Below the pieces are notes generated by a model. That model was given only the letters and a program-made list of their open reading frames with translations, searched no databases and was not told where the DNA came from. From the NCBI RefSeq assembly GCF_031202305.1, contig NZ_CP101731.1:3224001-3288000 (forward strand): a stretch of DNA of 64,000 bases, read 5' to 3'. The DNA is from Pelagibacterium sp. 26DY04. Lineage in GTDB: Bacteria; Pseudomonadota; Alphaproteobacteria; Rhizobiales; Devosiaceae. Below are positions 11,129 through 19,530 of this stretch, piece by piece; positions within the stretch are counted from its first letter, which is position 1, and every line of letters begins with the position of its first letter. Made by a program: the position numbers and the translations under genes.

Positions 11129-11952
11129 GCGGACTGTCCTTGTTGCCTGAGCCAGGAAAGGTCGAAGCGGGCGACATCGTCAAGCAATTGGCAAAAGCCC
11201 GCGATAATGTGATCGGCGAGCAGGGCCCCCTGCTCCGCCGTCGCGATGCTCGCATCGCCGGCAACGCCATCGGGATTGAGATCAGCGCTAAGCCAGCCGA
11301 ACCGGTGCCGGCCGGTGGCGGAAAGATGGGTCATGCCGCTTTCGATGGCCGCAAAGGAAGACGGGAAATTCTTGGCCTTTTCCATATCCACAAGGTGCGG
11401 CGCGAAATGGAGCATGAGCGCGGTTTCGATGGCCCCGCCATGGATGCCGTATTTGCGCTCGTCATAATCGTAGAGCGTTTCCAGTTGCGCAAAGCGCATC
11501 CATGCGGTGCCGACGGCCAGCATGCCCAGTTCTGCCCGCGCCCTGAGGATGACGCTATCGACCACCGCCGTGTTGCCGCCATGGCTGGAAACGATCACCA
11601 GCCTTTTGCCGCCGGCGCGCGCCCATCTTTTCGCCGTGCCGAACCAATCGGCCATGAGGTCGGCTTCATCCCGGCTTTGGGTTCCCTCGGCCCACAAATG
11701 CTCGCGCGAAGCGCCTACGCGCTGGATGGGCAAAACGACAGCGTCAATGTTACTGGGAAGATGGGCGCCGAGCGCGTTAAGATGACCCTCGGCGATGTCG
11801 CAATCTGTGGTCGCCGGCAAGTGCGGACCATGTGCCTCGATGGCCGCGACCGGCAGGATGGCGATGCTTGCCGTGGTGAACCGGTGGTCCTCAAGCGCTT
11901 CCATTTCTGTCACACGCGTGAGCGGCAAGGAACGACTCCGGCGAAATTCCAT
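11125..11952 (-). CDS. Creatininase-family metal-dependent amidohydrolase
   Basis: The 275-residue product belongs to the creatininase superfamily, which includes creatinine amidohydrolase, the deformylase ArfB and MftE. Metal-binding motifs are clear: AIEAHGPHLPATTDCDIAEG with Glu, His and Asp ligands, VIVSSHGGN, and GIHGGAIETALML. The start at 11952 (MEFRRSRSLPL) is my choice; a start 13 codons further upstream is possible. It is the first gene of a three-gene unit with a LysR regulator and a nickel/cobalt transporter, which suggests but does not prove a link with metal supply or with a nitrogen compound. Exact substrate unknown. Confidence 0.85.
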   Translation of the reverse strand: MEFRRSRSLPLTRVTEMEALEDHRFTTASIAILPVAAIEAHGPHLPATTDCDIAEGHLNALGAHLPSNIDAVVLPIQRVGASREHLWAEGTQSRDEADLMADWFGTAKRWARAGGKRLVIVSSHGGNTAVVDSVILRARAELGMLAVGTAWMRFAQLETLYDYDERKYGIHGGAIETALMLHFAPHLVDMEKAKNFPSSFAAIESGMTHLSATGRHRFGWLSADLNPDGVAGDASIATAEQGALLADHIIAGFCQLLDDVARFDLSWLRQQGQSA

Positions 11953-12065
11953 TTGCCAACCAGCATTATAGCGCCCCGGGAGCGCGGACAAGCATGCGGC
12001 ACCCGATTAACTTTCCTTCCAAAGGCGATTCGACGGAAGGGCCGGTTTTGGCTAGATCAGTATCC

Positions 12066-12491
12066 ATGTCCAAATCCGCCGCCGGCTCGACGCTCTACCG
12101 CCTGATCGAAGCGGGCCATCTGGCCCGGCAGGCCCTGCTTGCCCCCTTGGCGGCGCGGGGCCTGGAAGCAGGCGACGACGCCGTGCTGCTCGGGCTCTCT
12201 GATCCGGCCGGCGTGACGACTGAGGCGCTGCTGGAATTCACCGGCCTTTCGCCCGAACAGCTCGACGCGCGGCTGGCCCGGCTCGAGGGCCGCGACCTCC
12301 TGCTGCGGTTGGCCGTGGGACCGGAAATGGAGCCCGGCGCCCGGCTGAGCCAGCAAGGTCACGCCATGCGCCAAGCGATCGAGGAGCACTGGGCGTCGCT
12401 GGAGGACACCATCGCCCAGGAACTGGGCGACAAACGCCACCGGCATCTGCGCAAGGGGCTGCGGCGGATCGTGGAGATGCTGGGGACTTAG
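12066..12491 (+). CDS. Small winged-helix protein, MarR-like
   Basis: This 141-residue protein has a MarR-type pattern: an N-terminal helix (LYRLIEAGHLARQALLAPLAARGL), then GDDAVLLGLSDPAGVTTEALLEFTGLSPEQLDARLARLEGRDLLLR, which fits helix-turn-helix plus recognition helix, then a wing ending in ARLSQQGHAM. The C-terminal helix (HWASLEDTIAQEL, RHLRKGLRRIVEML) would be the dimer arm. The ATG at 12066 is preferred over an in-frame ATG at 11994 because the extension is not conserved in style. It is divergent from the creatininase unit (114-base gap). Target and ligand unknown. Confidence 0.7.
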   Translation: MSKSAAGSTLYRLIEAGHLARQALLAPLAARGLEAGDDAVLLGLSDPAGVTTEALLEFTGLSPEQLDARLARLEGRDLLLRLAVGPEMEPGARLSQQGHAMRQAIEEHWASLEDTIAQELGDKRHRHLRKGLRRIVEMLGT

Positions 12492-12615
12492 GGCCACGGC
12501 GGTTCTTCTGGCGGTGCTTGCTGGATTCCGGGAACAAGTTCCGGCCCGCACATCCCTTTTTAAGGAACCCTGCGGACTACCCGCTGTTATCGGGCAGAGA
12601 CAAGCGGAGGGTGTG

Positions 12616-12993
12616 ATGATCCATCATGTTCCGATCGGGACCAATGACGTGGAACGCTCCAAGAGGTTCTATGACACCGTGTTGCCCATCCTTGGCATAG
12701 AACTGATGGCCCACGACGAGGGCGGGCTGGGCTATGGGAGCGGAACCTTCCATTTCAGCGTTCAGGTGCCGATCGACGGGGAACCGGCCACGGTCGGAAA
12801 TGGCACGCACATCGCCTTTGCCGTGGAAGACCGCGCAATGGTCGAGCGCTTTTACACCGTGGCACTCGAGAACGGCGGCAGCGACGATGGGGCGCCGGGG
12901 CTGCGGCCGGAATATGATGGCAATTACTATGCGGCGTTCGTCCGCGACCCGGACGGTCACAAGATCGAAGCGGTGACCTATTCGGCAAAATAG
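12616..12993 (+). CDS. VOC (glyoxalase/bleomycin-resistance fold) protein
   Basis: The 125-residue single-domain protein has the vicinal oxygen chelate pattern: IHHVPIGTNDVERSKRFYDTVLPILGI at the start with the first metal-ligand His, HIAFAVEDRAMVERFYTVALENGG in the middle, and YYAAFVRDPDGHKIEAVTY at the end with the last ligand Glu. The ATG at 12616 follows GCGGAGG. Such proteins are often lyases or drug- and metabolite-binding proteins; the substrate cannot be told from sequence. It is followed by a DHFR-like gene on the same strand after 83 bases. Confidence 0.85.
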   Translation: MIHHVPIGTNDVERSKRFYDTVLPILGIELMAHDEGGLGYGSGTFHFSVQVPIDGEPATVGNGTHIAFAVEDRAMVERFYTVALENGGSDDGAPGLRPEYDGNYYAAFVRDPDGHKIEAVTYSAK

Positions 12994-13076
12994 CGCTGGC
13001 CGGATGTGCGGGCGGTCCGATTGAAGCTGGTCTGATTTGAGCGTAGGTTCCAGCCTCGGAGGTTGGAGGACGCCCG

Positions 13077-13613
13077 ATGGCCAAGTTCGTCTTTGCATTG
13101 AACCAGTCGCTGGATGGCTATGTCGACCATATGGCCTTCGGGCCCGACGCCGTGCTTTTCCGCCATTTCATCGACGACGTGCGCGGCCTTGCCGGCAGTT
13201 TGCACGGCCGCCGTATGTATGAGACGATGCGCTATTGGGACGATGACCGGCCAGAATGGGACGAAGCCGAACGCGAATATGCGGCGGCATGGCGAAACCA
13301 GCCCAAATGGGTGGTGTCGCGCTCATTGACCTCGGTGGGCCCCAACGCAACGCTTATCGGGAGCGACATCGAGGCGGAGATACGCGAACTCAAGGCGCAA
13401 CGGGACGGCGTGATCGAAGTCGCGGGGCCGCAATTGGCGGGCAGCCTCACCGAACTGGGGCTGATCGACGAATATCGGATCTACCTCCACCCGGTCGTGC
13501 TCGGCAGCGGCAAGCCCTTCTTCACCGGCCCGCGCCCGCCCTTGCATCTCGTCGCGAGCGACCGGATCGGTGCGGACGTCATCAGGCTGACCTACGTTCC
13601 GGCCCAGAGCTAG
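13077..13613 (+). CDS. Dihydrofolate reductase-family protein (RibD C-terminal fold)
   Basis: The 178-residue protein carries the DHFR/RibD-C type fold: it opens with [18 protein letters not shown], has the nucleotide-binding region [39 protein letters not shown], and ends in a beta-strand ([10 protein letters not shown]). A GGAGG ribosome site lies about 10 bases before the ATG at 13077. It is not a housekeeping FolA; proteins of this subgroup are uncharacterised NAD(P)H-dependent reductases. Its stop overlaps the stop of arsH on the other strand by four bases. Confidence 0.88.
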   Translation: MAKFVFALNQSLDGYVDHMAFGPDAVLFRHFIDDVRGLAGSLHGRRMYETMRYWDDDRPEWDEAEREYAAAWRNQPKWVVSRSLTSVGPNATLIGSDIEAEIRELKAQRDGVIEVAGPQLAGSLTELGLIDEYRIYLHPVVLGSGKPFFTGPRPPLHLVASDRIGADVIRLTYVPAQS

Positions 13614-14317
13614 AGAGATTTGAGTTCGCGCCGTTCCTCCAGTTCGGCAGCCGCTTGCTTGCGCTCGCTGTAGCGGGAGGTGAGATAGCCCGCTATGCCG
13701 CGATTGATGAGCGTGAACTTCACAAGCTCTTCCATGACATCGACCACGCGATCGTAGAACGATGACGGTTTCATCCGGCCGTCGGGCTCGAACTCCTGCC
13801 ACGCCTTGGCAACCGATGACTGGTTGGGAATGGCGACCATCCGCATCCAGCGGCCCAGAATGCGCATTTGATTGACGGCGTTGAACGATTGCGACCCGCC
13901 CGAGACCTGCATCAGGGCCAGCGTGCGCCCCTGGGTCGGCCGGATGGCGCCGCCCGGAAGGGGTATCCAGTCGATCTGCGCCTTCATGACCGCCGACATG
14001 GCGCCATGACGTTCGGGACTGGTCCAGACCTGCCCTTCGGACCACAGCATGGCCTCCCGCAGCTCCTTGACCTTGGGGTGATCATCGGGAGCATCGTTGG
14101 GCAAGGGCAGCCCATTGGCGTGAAAGACGCGGACCTCCGCGCCGAACGCCTCCAACAGCCGCTGGCCTTCATAGGTCAGCAGCCTGCTGTAGGACCGCTC
14201 GCGCAAGGACCCGTAGAGCATCAGGATGCGGGGCTTGTGCTCGATGCCTGGAGCGGTGAGGCGGGCCATGTCGGGAATTTCGAAGGCGGCGGGCGCGACG
14301 TTGGGTAGATCAGGCAA
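13610..14317 (-). CDS. arsH: NADPH-dependent FMN reductase, organoarsenical oxidase ArsH
   Basis: The product (235 residues with the TTG start) is a flavodoxin-like ArsH protein, known in other bacteria to oxidise trivalent methyl- and aryl-arsenicals. Motifs: [18 protein letters not shown] for FMN-phosphate binding near the N-terminus, [20 protein letters not shown] and the [21 protein letters not shown] region. I prefer the TTG at 14317, eight bases inside the end of arsC with an AAGGA just upstream; an ATG at 14353 in the same frame is the alternative. It is the last gene of the arsenic operon. Confidence 0.93.
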   Translation of the reverse strand: MPDLPNVAPAAFEIPDMARLTAPGIEHKPRILMLYGSLRERSYSRLLTYEGQRLLEAFGAEVRVFHANGLPLPNDAPDDHPKVKELREAMLWSEGQVWTSPERHGAMSAVMKAQIDWIPLPGGAIRPTQGRTLALMQVSGGSQSFNAVNQMRILGRWMRMVAIPNQSSVAKAWQEFEPDGRMKPSSFYDRVVDVMEELVKFTLINRGIAGYLTSRYSERKQAAAELEERRELKSL

Positions 14318-14732
14318 CGCGCTTTCCTTCGGCGTCGATGACCACCTCGCCATCCTCCTTGGTGAACGGGCCGATATCGGGATTTTCGAGGATGTCGAGC
14401 ACGGCCTCCGAAGGGCGGCAGAGCCTGGTGCCCAGGGGCGTTACCACGAAGGGGCGGTTCAAAAGGATCGGATGGGCCTCGATGGCGTCGAGCAGTTCGT
14501 CATCGGATTTTGCCGGATCGGCGAGCCCGAGTTCGTCAAAGGGCGTGCCCTTCTGGCGCAGCGCCTCGCGCACGGTGAGGCCGGCATCGGCGACGAGCTT
14601 TACGATCGTTGCGCGGTCGGGCGGGGTCGTAAGGTATTCGACCACGGTGGGCTCGATGCCGGACTGTCGGATCATCGCCAGCGTGTTGCGCGAGGTGCCG
14701 CAGGCGGGGTTGTGATAGATGGTGACGCTCAT
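14310..14732 (-). CDS. arsC: Arsenate reductase, glutaredoxin-dependent type
   Basis: The 140-residue cytoplasmic enzyme reduces arsenate to arsenite using glutathione and glutaredoxin. The start [18 protein letters not shown] contains the catalytic cysteine in the plasmid R773 ArsC-type pocket. Family features [26 protein letters not shown] follow, where the conserved arginines bind the oxyanion. The ATG at 14732 overlaps the end of acr3 by four bases (ATGA), and the stop overlaps the arsH start. The operon also holds a second, unrelated type of arsenate reductase upstream. Confidence 0.95.
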   Translation of the reverse strand: MSVTIYHNPACGTSRNTLAMIRQSGIEPTVVEYLTTPPDRATIVKLVADAGLTVREALRQKGTPFDELGLADPAKSDDELLDAIEAHPILLNRPFVVTPLGTRLCRPSEAVLDILENPDIGPFTKEDGEVVIDAEGKRVA

Positions 14733-15790
14733 TGGGCAGCCTCGGTTTGGGTGTTCTGGCGCACGGCGGCGCCGCGTTCGTACCAGCCTTGCGAGCGGTT
14801 GACGATCCAGACCACCGAGAGCATGACCGGCACTTCGACCAGGACGCCCACCACCGTGGCGAGCGCCGCGCCCGAGTTGAAGCCGAAAAGGCTGATGGCG
14901 GCGGCGACCGCCAGCTCGAAGAAATTGGACGCCCCGATCAGCGCCGAAGGGCCGGCGACGCAGTGCTGCTCCCCCGATACCCGGTTGAGGAAATAAGCCA
15001 GGCCCGAATTGAGATAGACCTGGATGAGGATCGGAACCGCCAGCAGCAAGATGACGGTGGGCTGAGCGATGATCTGCTCGCCCTGAAAGCCGAACAGCAT
15101 GATCAGCGTCAACAGCAGGGAGGCGATCGAGATCGGCTGCAGTACGGCAAGGGCCCGGTTCATGGCGTCGATGCCGCCATTGGCGAGCAGCCAGCGCCGG
15201 TAAAGCTGGGCGGCGATCACCGGCACGACGATATAGAGCCCCACCGAGAGCAGCAGCGTGTCCCACGGCACCGTAATGGCCGAGAGCCCGAGCAGCAGAC
15301 CCACGATGGGGGCGAAGGCGACGACCATGATCGCATCGTTGAGCGCCACCTGACTCAGCGTGAAATGAGGCTCGCCCCGGGTAAGGTTCGACCACACGAA
15401 GACCATGGCGGTGCAGGGCGCGGCGGCGAGGATGATGAGACCGGCGATATAGCTCTCGATCTGCGCCTCGGGCAGCAACGGGCGGAACAGCCAGCCGATG
15501 AACAGCCAGCCCAGGAGCCCCATGGAGAAAGGCTTGACCGCCCAATTGACAAAGAGCGTCACCCCGATGCCGCGCCAATAGGTCCCCACCTTGCGCAGGC
15601 TCAGAAAATCGATGCGGACCAGCATGGGGATGATCATCAGCCAGATGAGCACCGCCATGGGCAGGTTGACCTCTGCATATTCGAAGGCGCCCAATGCCTG
15701 AAAGGCACCGGGGAAGAAGTGTCCGGCGGCAACGCCCAGAACGATGCAGATGGCGACCCAGAGGGTGAGGTAACGTTCAAAGACCGACAT
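14729..15790 (-). CDS. acr3: Arsenite efflux permease, ACR3 family
   Basis: The 353-residue inner-membrane protein has about ten hydrophobic segments and exports arsenite. The start MSVFERYLTLWVAICIVLGVAAG at 15790 is chosen because it opens with the first membrane helix. The catalytic cysteine motif AAAPCTAMVFVWSNLTRGEPHFTLSQVALND is present, as is NSGLAYFLNR and the GASNFFELAVAAAISLFG stretch near the C-terminus, both typical of Acr3 and not of ArsB. It starts one base before the end of the upstream reductase gene, so the genes are translationally coupled. Confidence 0.95.
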   Translation of the reverse strand: MSVFERYLTLWVAICIVLGVAAGHFFPGAFQALGAFEYAEVNLPMAVLIWLMIIPMLVRIDFLSLRKVGTYWRGIGVTLFVNWAVKPFSMGLLGWLFIGWLFRPLLPEAQIESYIAGLIILAAAPCTAMVFVWSNLTRGEPHFTLSQVALNDAIMVVAFAPIVGLLLGLSAITVPWDTLLLSVGLYIVVPVIAAQLYRRWLLANGGIDAMNRALAVLQPISIASLLLTLIMLFGFQGEQIIAQPTVILLLAVPILIQVYLNSGLAYFLNRVSGEQHCVAGPSALIGASNFFELAVAAAISLFGFNSGAALATVVGVLVEVPVMLSVVWIVNRSQGWYERGAAVRQNTQTEAAQ

Positions 15791-16317
15791 CAGGCGGCCC
15801 CCTTGCCCGAGCCGGTGGCCCCGTCCATGGCGCCGATGCCCTGCAGCTTGGAGGTGAGGGCCATCCGGTCGATGGAGGCGAGCGGGAGGCTCATGAAGGC
15901 GGCGATGCGGTTGCGCAGATAGAGAAGCGCATCCTCGAAAGCGGTTTCCTGCTTGAAGGCGGGACCATGGACAGCCGCCGGATCCTCGATGCCCCAATGG
16001 GCGGTCATAGGCTGGCCGGGCCACACGGGGCACGCTTCGCCGGCGGCATTGTCGCAAACGGTGAAGACGAAATCCATCTTCGGCGCATCGGGGGCCGCGA
16101 ACTCGTCCCATGTCTTTGAACGCAGGCCCTCGGTGGGAACGCCGGCCTTCTCGAGGGTGGCGATGGTCAAAGGATGAATATCGCCCTTCGGCGTGGACCC
16201 GGCCGAATAGGCGCGGAAGCGGCCCTGGCCCACATGGTTCATCAGGGCCTCTCCCATGATGGAGCGGGCGGAGTTTCCGGTGCACAGGAACAGGACGTTA
16301 TAAACGGGGTCAGACAT
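15790..16317 (-). CDS. arsC: Arsenate reductase, low-molecular-weight phosphatase (thioredoxin) type
   Basis: The 175-residue enzyme is the thioredoxin-coupled arsenate reductase class, related to low-molecular-weight tyrosine phosphatases. The P-loop CTGNSARS near residue 12 carries the nucleophilic cysteine, and VCDNAAGEACPVWPG supplies the two further redox cysteines of the triple-cysteine relay. The C-terminal tail (MDGATGSGKGAA) is low-complexity. It overlaps arsR by eight bases upstream and acr3 by one base downstream. A glutaredoxin-type ArsC lies in the same operon, so arsenate reduction could draw on two separate thiol systems. Confidence 0.95.
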   Translation of the reverse strand: MSDPVYNVLFLCTGNSARSIMGEALMNHVGQGRFRAYSAGSTPKGDIHPLTIATLEKAGVPTEGLRSKTWDEFAAPDAPKMDFVFTVCDNAAGEACPVWPGQPMTAHWGIEDPAAVHGPAFKQETAFEDALLYLRNRIAAFMSLPLASIDRMALTSKLQGIGAMDGATGSGKGAA

Positions 16318-16666
16318 GGCTCGCCTCCTTTGGAGCGCAGCAGGGGGTGAATTCGGCGATGAGGGGCTCGCACAGTTCAGGTCGGCCGCCGCAGCAATCC
16401 TGGACCAGAAAGCTGGCGAGCTCGCGGACGCGATCGACGACGGCGCGGTAGACGATCGAGCGGCTGTGGCGCTCGGATTCGATCAGTCCGGCGCGCGAAA
16501 GGATTGCCAGGTGCGTGGACATGGTGTTCTGGGGAATGTCGAGGCGGCGGGCGATCTCGCCGGCCGGCAGGCCCTCGGGCTCATGAGTCATGAGCAGGCG
16601 GAAAGCGTCCAGCCGCGTGGGCTGGGAGAGGGCGGCGAAAACATCGATGGCGGCGGTTTGTTCCAT
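16310..16666 (-). CDS. arsR: ArsR-family arsenic-responsive repressor
   Basis: The 118-residue winged-helix repressor has the core LSQPTRLDAFRLLMTHEPEGLPAGEIARRLDIPQNTMSTHLAILSRAGLI. The classical CVC motif in the DNA-binding helix is absent. Instead cysteines sit near the C-terminus: Cys91, Cys92 and Cys99 in QDCCGGRPELC, plus Cys109 and Cys110, an arrangement like the As(III) site of the Acidithiobacillus-type ArsR. The ATG at 16666 lies inside a perfect palindrome and seven bases after a candidate -10 box, which suggests a leaderless message; I see no ribosome site. It is the first gene of the arsenic operon and presumably represses it. Confidence 0.95.
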   Translation of the reverse strand: MEQTAAIDVFAALSQPTRLDAFRLLMTHEPEGLPAGEIARRLDIPQNTMSTHLAILSRAGLIESERHSRSIVYRAVVDRVRELASFLVQDCCGGRPELCEPLIAEFTPCCAPKEASHV

Positions 16667-16690
16667 ATATCGAGCAATATCGATATATGG
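16663..16690 (-). promoter_or_regulatory. ArsR operator palindrome overlapping the arsR start codon
   Basis: CCATATATCGA (16663-16673) is the exact reverse complement of TCGATATATGG (16680-16690); the six-base centre is GCAATA. The arsR ATG is part of the left arm. The symmetry, position and the downstream arsR gene make this the likely autoregulatory operator. That it is the ArsR site is inferred from position. Confidence 0.85.
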
Positions 16691-16702
16691 CGTGTTGGTC
16701 AA
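16674..16702 (-). promoter_or_regulatory. Candidate sigma-70-type promoter of the ars operon
   Basis: On the minus strand TTGACC (16702-16697) is followed after exactly 17 bases by TATTGC (16679-16674). The -10 box is precisely the centre of the ArsR palindrome, so bound repressor would block polymerase. A start of transcription 6-7 bases further on would fall at or next to the A of the arsR ATG. The -10 match is weak (first three bases only), so this remains a candidate. Confidence 0.5.
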
Positions 16703-16736
16703 GCGGCAATGGTTGCCCTGCCGCTCGTGCTTGCGA

Positions 16737-18326
16737 TCAAGCCTGTGCCCGGATCGCACGCGCCTCCACGAGGGTCATTTCGGTATGGGTTTGCCAATCG
16801 GCACTGGTGTGGGGGAAATCGGTGCGGAAATGTCCGCCGCGGCTTTCGGTTCGCTTGAGGGCGGCGGCGGTGACCAGGGTGGCCGAGGAGATCATGTTGA
16901 GATAGGCGCGGGTGACTTCCAGCGCTGTCTCCTCCAGTTCGAGGAGCGTGCGCAGAGCGCGCTTCAAGCCCTCCGCATCGCGTTCGACGCCCACATCGGC
17001 GCTCATCGTGGCGCGGAGATCCTTCACGGCCTCGAGATTGCGCAGCACCTCCTCGGCGCGGGCGCCTTTTTCCGCGTCCCAGGCGATGCCGCCGAAATCG
17101 GGGAGCGGGCGGCGCTGGGGTTCGAGGCCGGAGATGTCCTCGGCGATGCGGGCGCCATAGACGATGGCTTCGAGCAGCGAATTGGACGCGAGCCGATTGG
17201 CGCCGTGCAGGCCCGTGCACGAGGCTTCGCCGCAGACCCAGAGGCCGGGAAGCGAGGAGCGGCCATCCTCGTCCACCTTGACCCCGCCCATGTGGTAATG
17301 GGCGGCCGGAGTAACCGGGATGGGCTGGGTGACCGGGTCGATGCCGGCGGCGTGGCAATATTGGGCGACGGTCGGGTAAGCAGTGAGGATTTTTTCGCCC
17401 AGCGCCTCTCGCGTATCGAGAAAGACTTTGCGGCCCGATTTGATCTGCCGGAAATTGGCGCGGGCGACGATGTCGCGCGGGGCGAGTTCGGCATCCGGGT
17501 GGATGGCCTGCATGAAGCGCTCGCCGGAATCGTTGATAAGGACCGCGCCCTCGCCGCGCAGGGCTTCGGTGGCCAGCGGGGCCGGATCGCGGCCGGTGAG
17601 GATGGCCGTGGGGTGGAACTGGACGAATTCGGGATCGGCGATGATCGCCCCGGCGCGGGCCGCCATGCCCATGGCATGACCGCGCACGGACGGTGGATTG
17701 GTGGTTGTCGCATAAAGCCCGCCCAGCCCGCCGGCGGCGAGCACGGTGGCGCGGGCGCGGATGAAGACCGGCTCCACATAGCGATCGCCCAGCCGGCGGC
17801 AGAAGACGCCGACGATACGGCCTTCGGCATGGGCGAGATCGACCGCGGTGATGCCTTCGAGGACGCGGATGGAGGGGGTTTGCCGCACCCTGGCGATGAT
17901 CGCCTGCATAATGGCGTGGCCCGCCCGGTCGCCCGAGACGCGCACCACGCGATGGGCCGAATGGGCCGCCTCGCGCGAGAGGACGAACTGGCCCAGCGCG
18001 TCACGATCGAAAGGGGTGCCCCAATCGGCAAGATCGTCGATGCGGGCGGCGGCTTCGGCGGTAACGGATTCGGCGACGCCGTGATCCACGATCCCCGCGC
18101 CGGCCATTTCGGTATCGAGCGCATGGGCGAGGGGCGTATCGCCCTGCCCCACGGCGGCGGCGACGCCACCTTGCGCCCAGGCGGAAGAGGCGCCCGAGCC
18201 GAGCGGCATGGGCGAGAGGACGGTGACCGGGCGCGGGGCGAGTTTGAGCGCGCAAAAGAGCCCCGCAAGGCCCGCGCCGACGATCACCACGCCCTCGGCG
18301 TTGAAAACGTTGTCGAAGATGTCCAT
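16737..18326 (-). CDS. nadB: L-aspartate oxidase
   Basis: The 529-residue flavoenzyme oxidises L-aspartate to iminoaspartate, the first step of NAD synthesis from aspartate. The start MDIFDNVFNAEGVVIVGAGLAGLFCALKL puts the FAD-binding motif at about 13-29. GSGASSAWAQGGVAAAVGQGDTPLAHALDT is the succinate dehydrogenase/aspartate oxidase signature, with HYHMGGVKVDEDGRSSLPGLWVCGEASCTGLHGANRLASNSLLE near 340-390. The longer upstream open frame is not supported. Unusually, nadA is not adjacent: it lies about 1.5 kb away behind two plus-strand genes, and no nadC is in the window. Confidence 0.96.
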   Translation of the reverse strand: MDIFDNVFNAEGVVIVGAGLAGLFCALKLAPRPVTVLSPMPLGSGASSAWAQGGVAAAVGQGDTPLAHALDTEMAGAGIVDHGVAESVTAEAAARIDDLADWGTPFDRDALGQFVLSREAAHSAHRVVRVSGDRAGHAIMQAIIARVRQTPSIRVLEGITAVDLAHAEGRIVGVFCRRLGDRYVEPVFIRARATVLAAGGLGGLYATTTNPPSVRGHAMGMAARAGAIIADPEFVQFHPTAILTGRDPAPLATEALRGEGAVLINDSGERFMQAIHPDAELAPRDIVARANFRQIKSGRKVFLDTREALGEKILTAYPTVAQYCHAAGIDPVTQPIPVTPAAHYHMGGVKVDEDGRSSLPGLWVCGEASCTGLHGANRLASNSLLEAIVYGARIAEDISGLEPQRRPLPDFGGIAWDAEKGARAEEVLRNLEAVKDLRATMSADVGVERDAEGLKRALRTLLELEETALEVTRAYLNMISSATLVTAAALKRTESRGGHFRTDFPHTSADWQTHTEMTLVEARAIRAQA

Positions 18327-18461
18327 GGGCCTCCCCCGCTCGGGAGGCAGGTTTAGGAGCCGTGCCGCCCCTTGGCAAGCGGCCGGCGGTTGCCCGGCCA
18401 TTGCCGGACCCGAGCAAGGCGTGCAAACTGCCACCTCACGCCACAAAAGGTCATCCCCACA

Positions 18462-19409
18462 ATGACGCGACAAAGCCTCCAATGGCCCGCCATTCCGTTT
18501 GCGCAATGGCGGGAAACCTGCGCAGCGCTGCACCTTTACAGCCAGATCGTCGGCAAGTACCGGCTGGCGCGGACCCCATGGGTCAATCATTCCTGGCACG
18601 CCACGCTCTATGTCAACGCGCGGGGGCTGAGCACCGGCATGATCTGCGACGGACCGTCCGGAGGCGTCGAAATCGCCTTCGATTTGGTCGACCATGCGGT
18701 TATCGCCACAGCGGCCGATGGCGTCACCGCGCGGTTTGCGCTCGAGCCCATGACGGTCGCCGACTTCCATAGGCGCTTTATCGATCTGCTCGAACAAATC
18801 GGCGCCACCACCCGGTTCGATGGCAGTCCCAACGAGATCCCCGATCCGGTGCCCTTCGTCCAGGACACACGGTCAAGGCCCTATGACGCCGATGCCGTGC
18901 GGCGGTTCTTTGGGGCGCTGGTCCAGATCGATCGGGTGATGCGCCAGTTCCGCACGAGCTTTCTGGGCAAGGTCAGCCCCGTGCATCTGTTCTGGGGCAG
19001 TTTCGACATGGCCGTGACCCGGTTTTCGGGGCGGGACGCGCCGCGCCATCCAGGCGGCATTCCCGCCCTGCCCGATGCCGTGACCCACGAGGCTTACAGC
19101 CACCAGGTCTCCTCTGCCGGGTTCTGGCCCGGTGGCGGCGGCATCGAGGACGAGGCTTTTTATTCCTACGCCTATCCAGTGCCCGAGGGCTTCAAGGACC
19201 AGCCGGTTTTGCCCGATGCCGCCTATTTCCACGAGGGCTTAGGCGAATTCATCCTGCCCTATGAGGCCGTGCGCACCGCATCCGACCCCGACGCCACCCT
19301 GCTCGAATTTTTCCAATCCACCTATGACGCGGCAGCGACACTGGGCGATTGGGATCGGGCCAACCTCGAATGCCATCCCGGAGTGCCGCTGAGGCCTCGG
19401 GCCGTTTAG
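18462..19409 (+). CDS. DUF5996-family protein
   Basis: This 315-residue cytoplasmic protein has no signal or membrane segment. It begins MTRQSLQWPAIPFAQWRETCAALHLYSQIVGKYRLARTPWVNHSWHATLYV, the typical opening of the DUF5996 family, and contains SPVHLFWGSFDMAVTRFSGR and a tryptophan- and proline-rich second half (VSSAGFWPGGGG, FYSYAYPVPEGF). Function is unknown. It is divergent from nadB (135-base gap). Its TAG stop codon is supplied by the first bases of a ~100-bp interspersed repeat. Confidence 0.8.
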   Translation: MTRQSLQWPAIPFAQWRETCAALHLYSQIVGKYRLARTPWVNHSWHATLYVNARGLSTGMICDGPSGGVEIAFDLVDHAVIATAADGVTARFALEPMTVADFHRRFIDLLEQIGATTRFDGSPNEIPDPVPFVQDTRSRPYDADAVRRFFGALVQIDRVMRQFRTSFLGKVSPVHLFWGSFDMAVTRFSGRDAPRHPGGIPALPDAVTHEAYSHQVSSAGFWPGGGGIEDEAFYSYAYPVPEGFKDQPVLPDAAYFHEGLGEFILPYEAVRTASDPDATLLEFFQSTYDAAATLGDWDRANLECHPGVPLRPRAV

Positions 19410-19513
19410 AGCGTGTCCAGCAAAAGTGGAAACGGTTTTGCGGTTCGGACACGCGACAAAAACAAAGACTTAGAGTCATTGAAGCGATTCGAAGAAAAGC
19501 TGAAATGCTGTAA
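19406..19513. repeat. RIME-like interspersed palindromic element, copy 1
   Basis: The element runs from TTAGAGCGTGTCCAGC to GCTGTAA and contains the inner palindrome GCGTGTCC...GGACACGC. A second, about 85-90% similar copy is at 30472-30568, including the shared tail AAGACTTAGAGT and GAAAAGCTGAAATGCT. It resembles the intergenic mosaic elements common in Rhizobiales. Its TAG is the stop codon of the preceding gene. Confidence 0.85.
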
Positions 19514-19530
19514 TAAAGGAGCATCAGACC

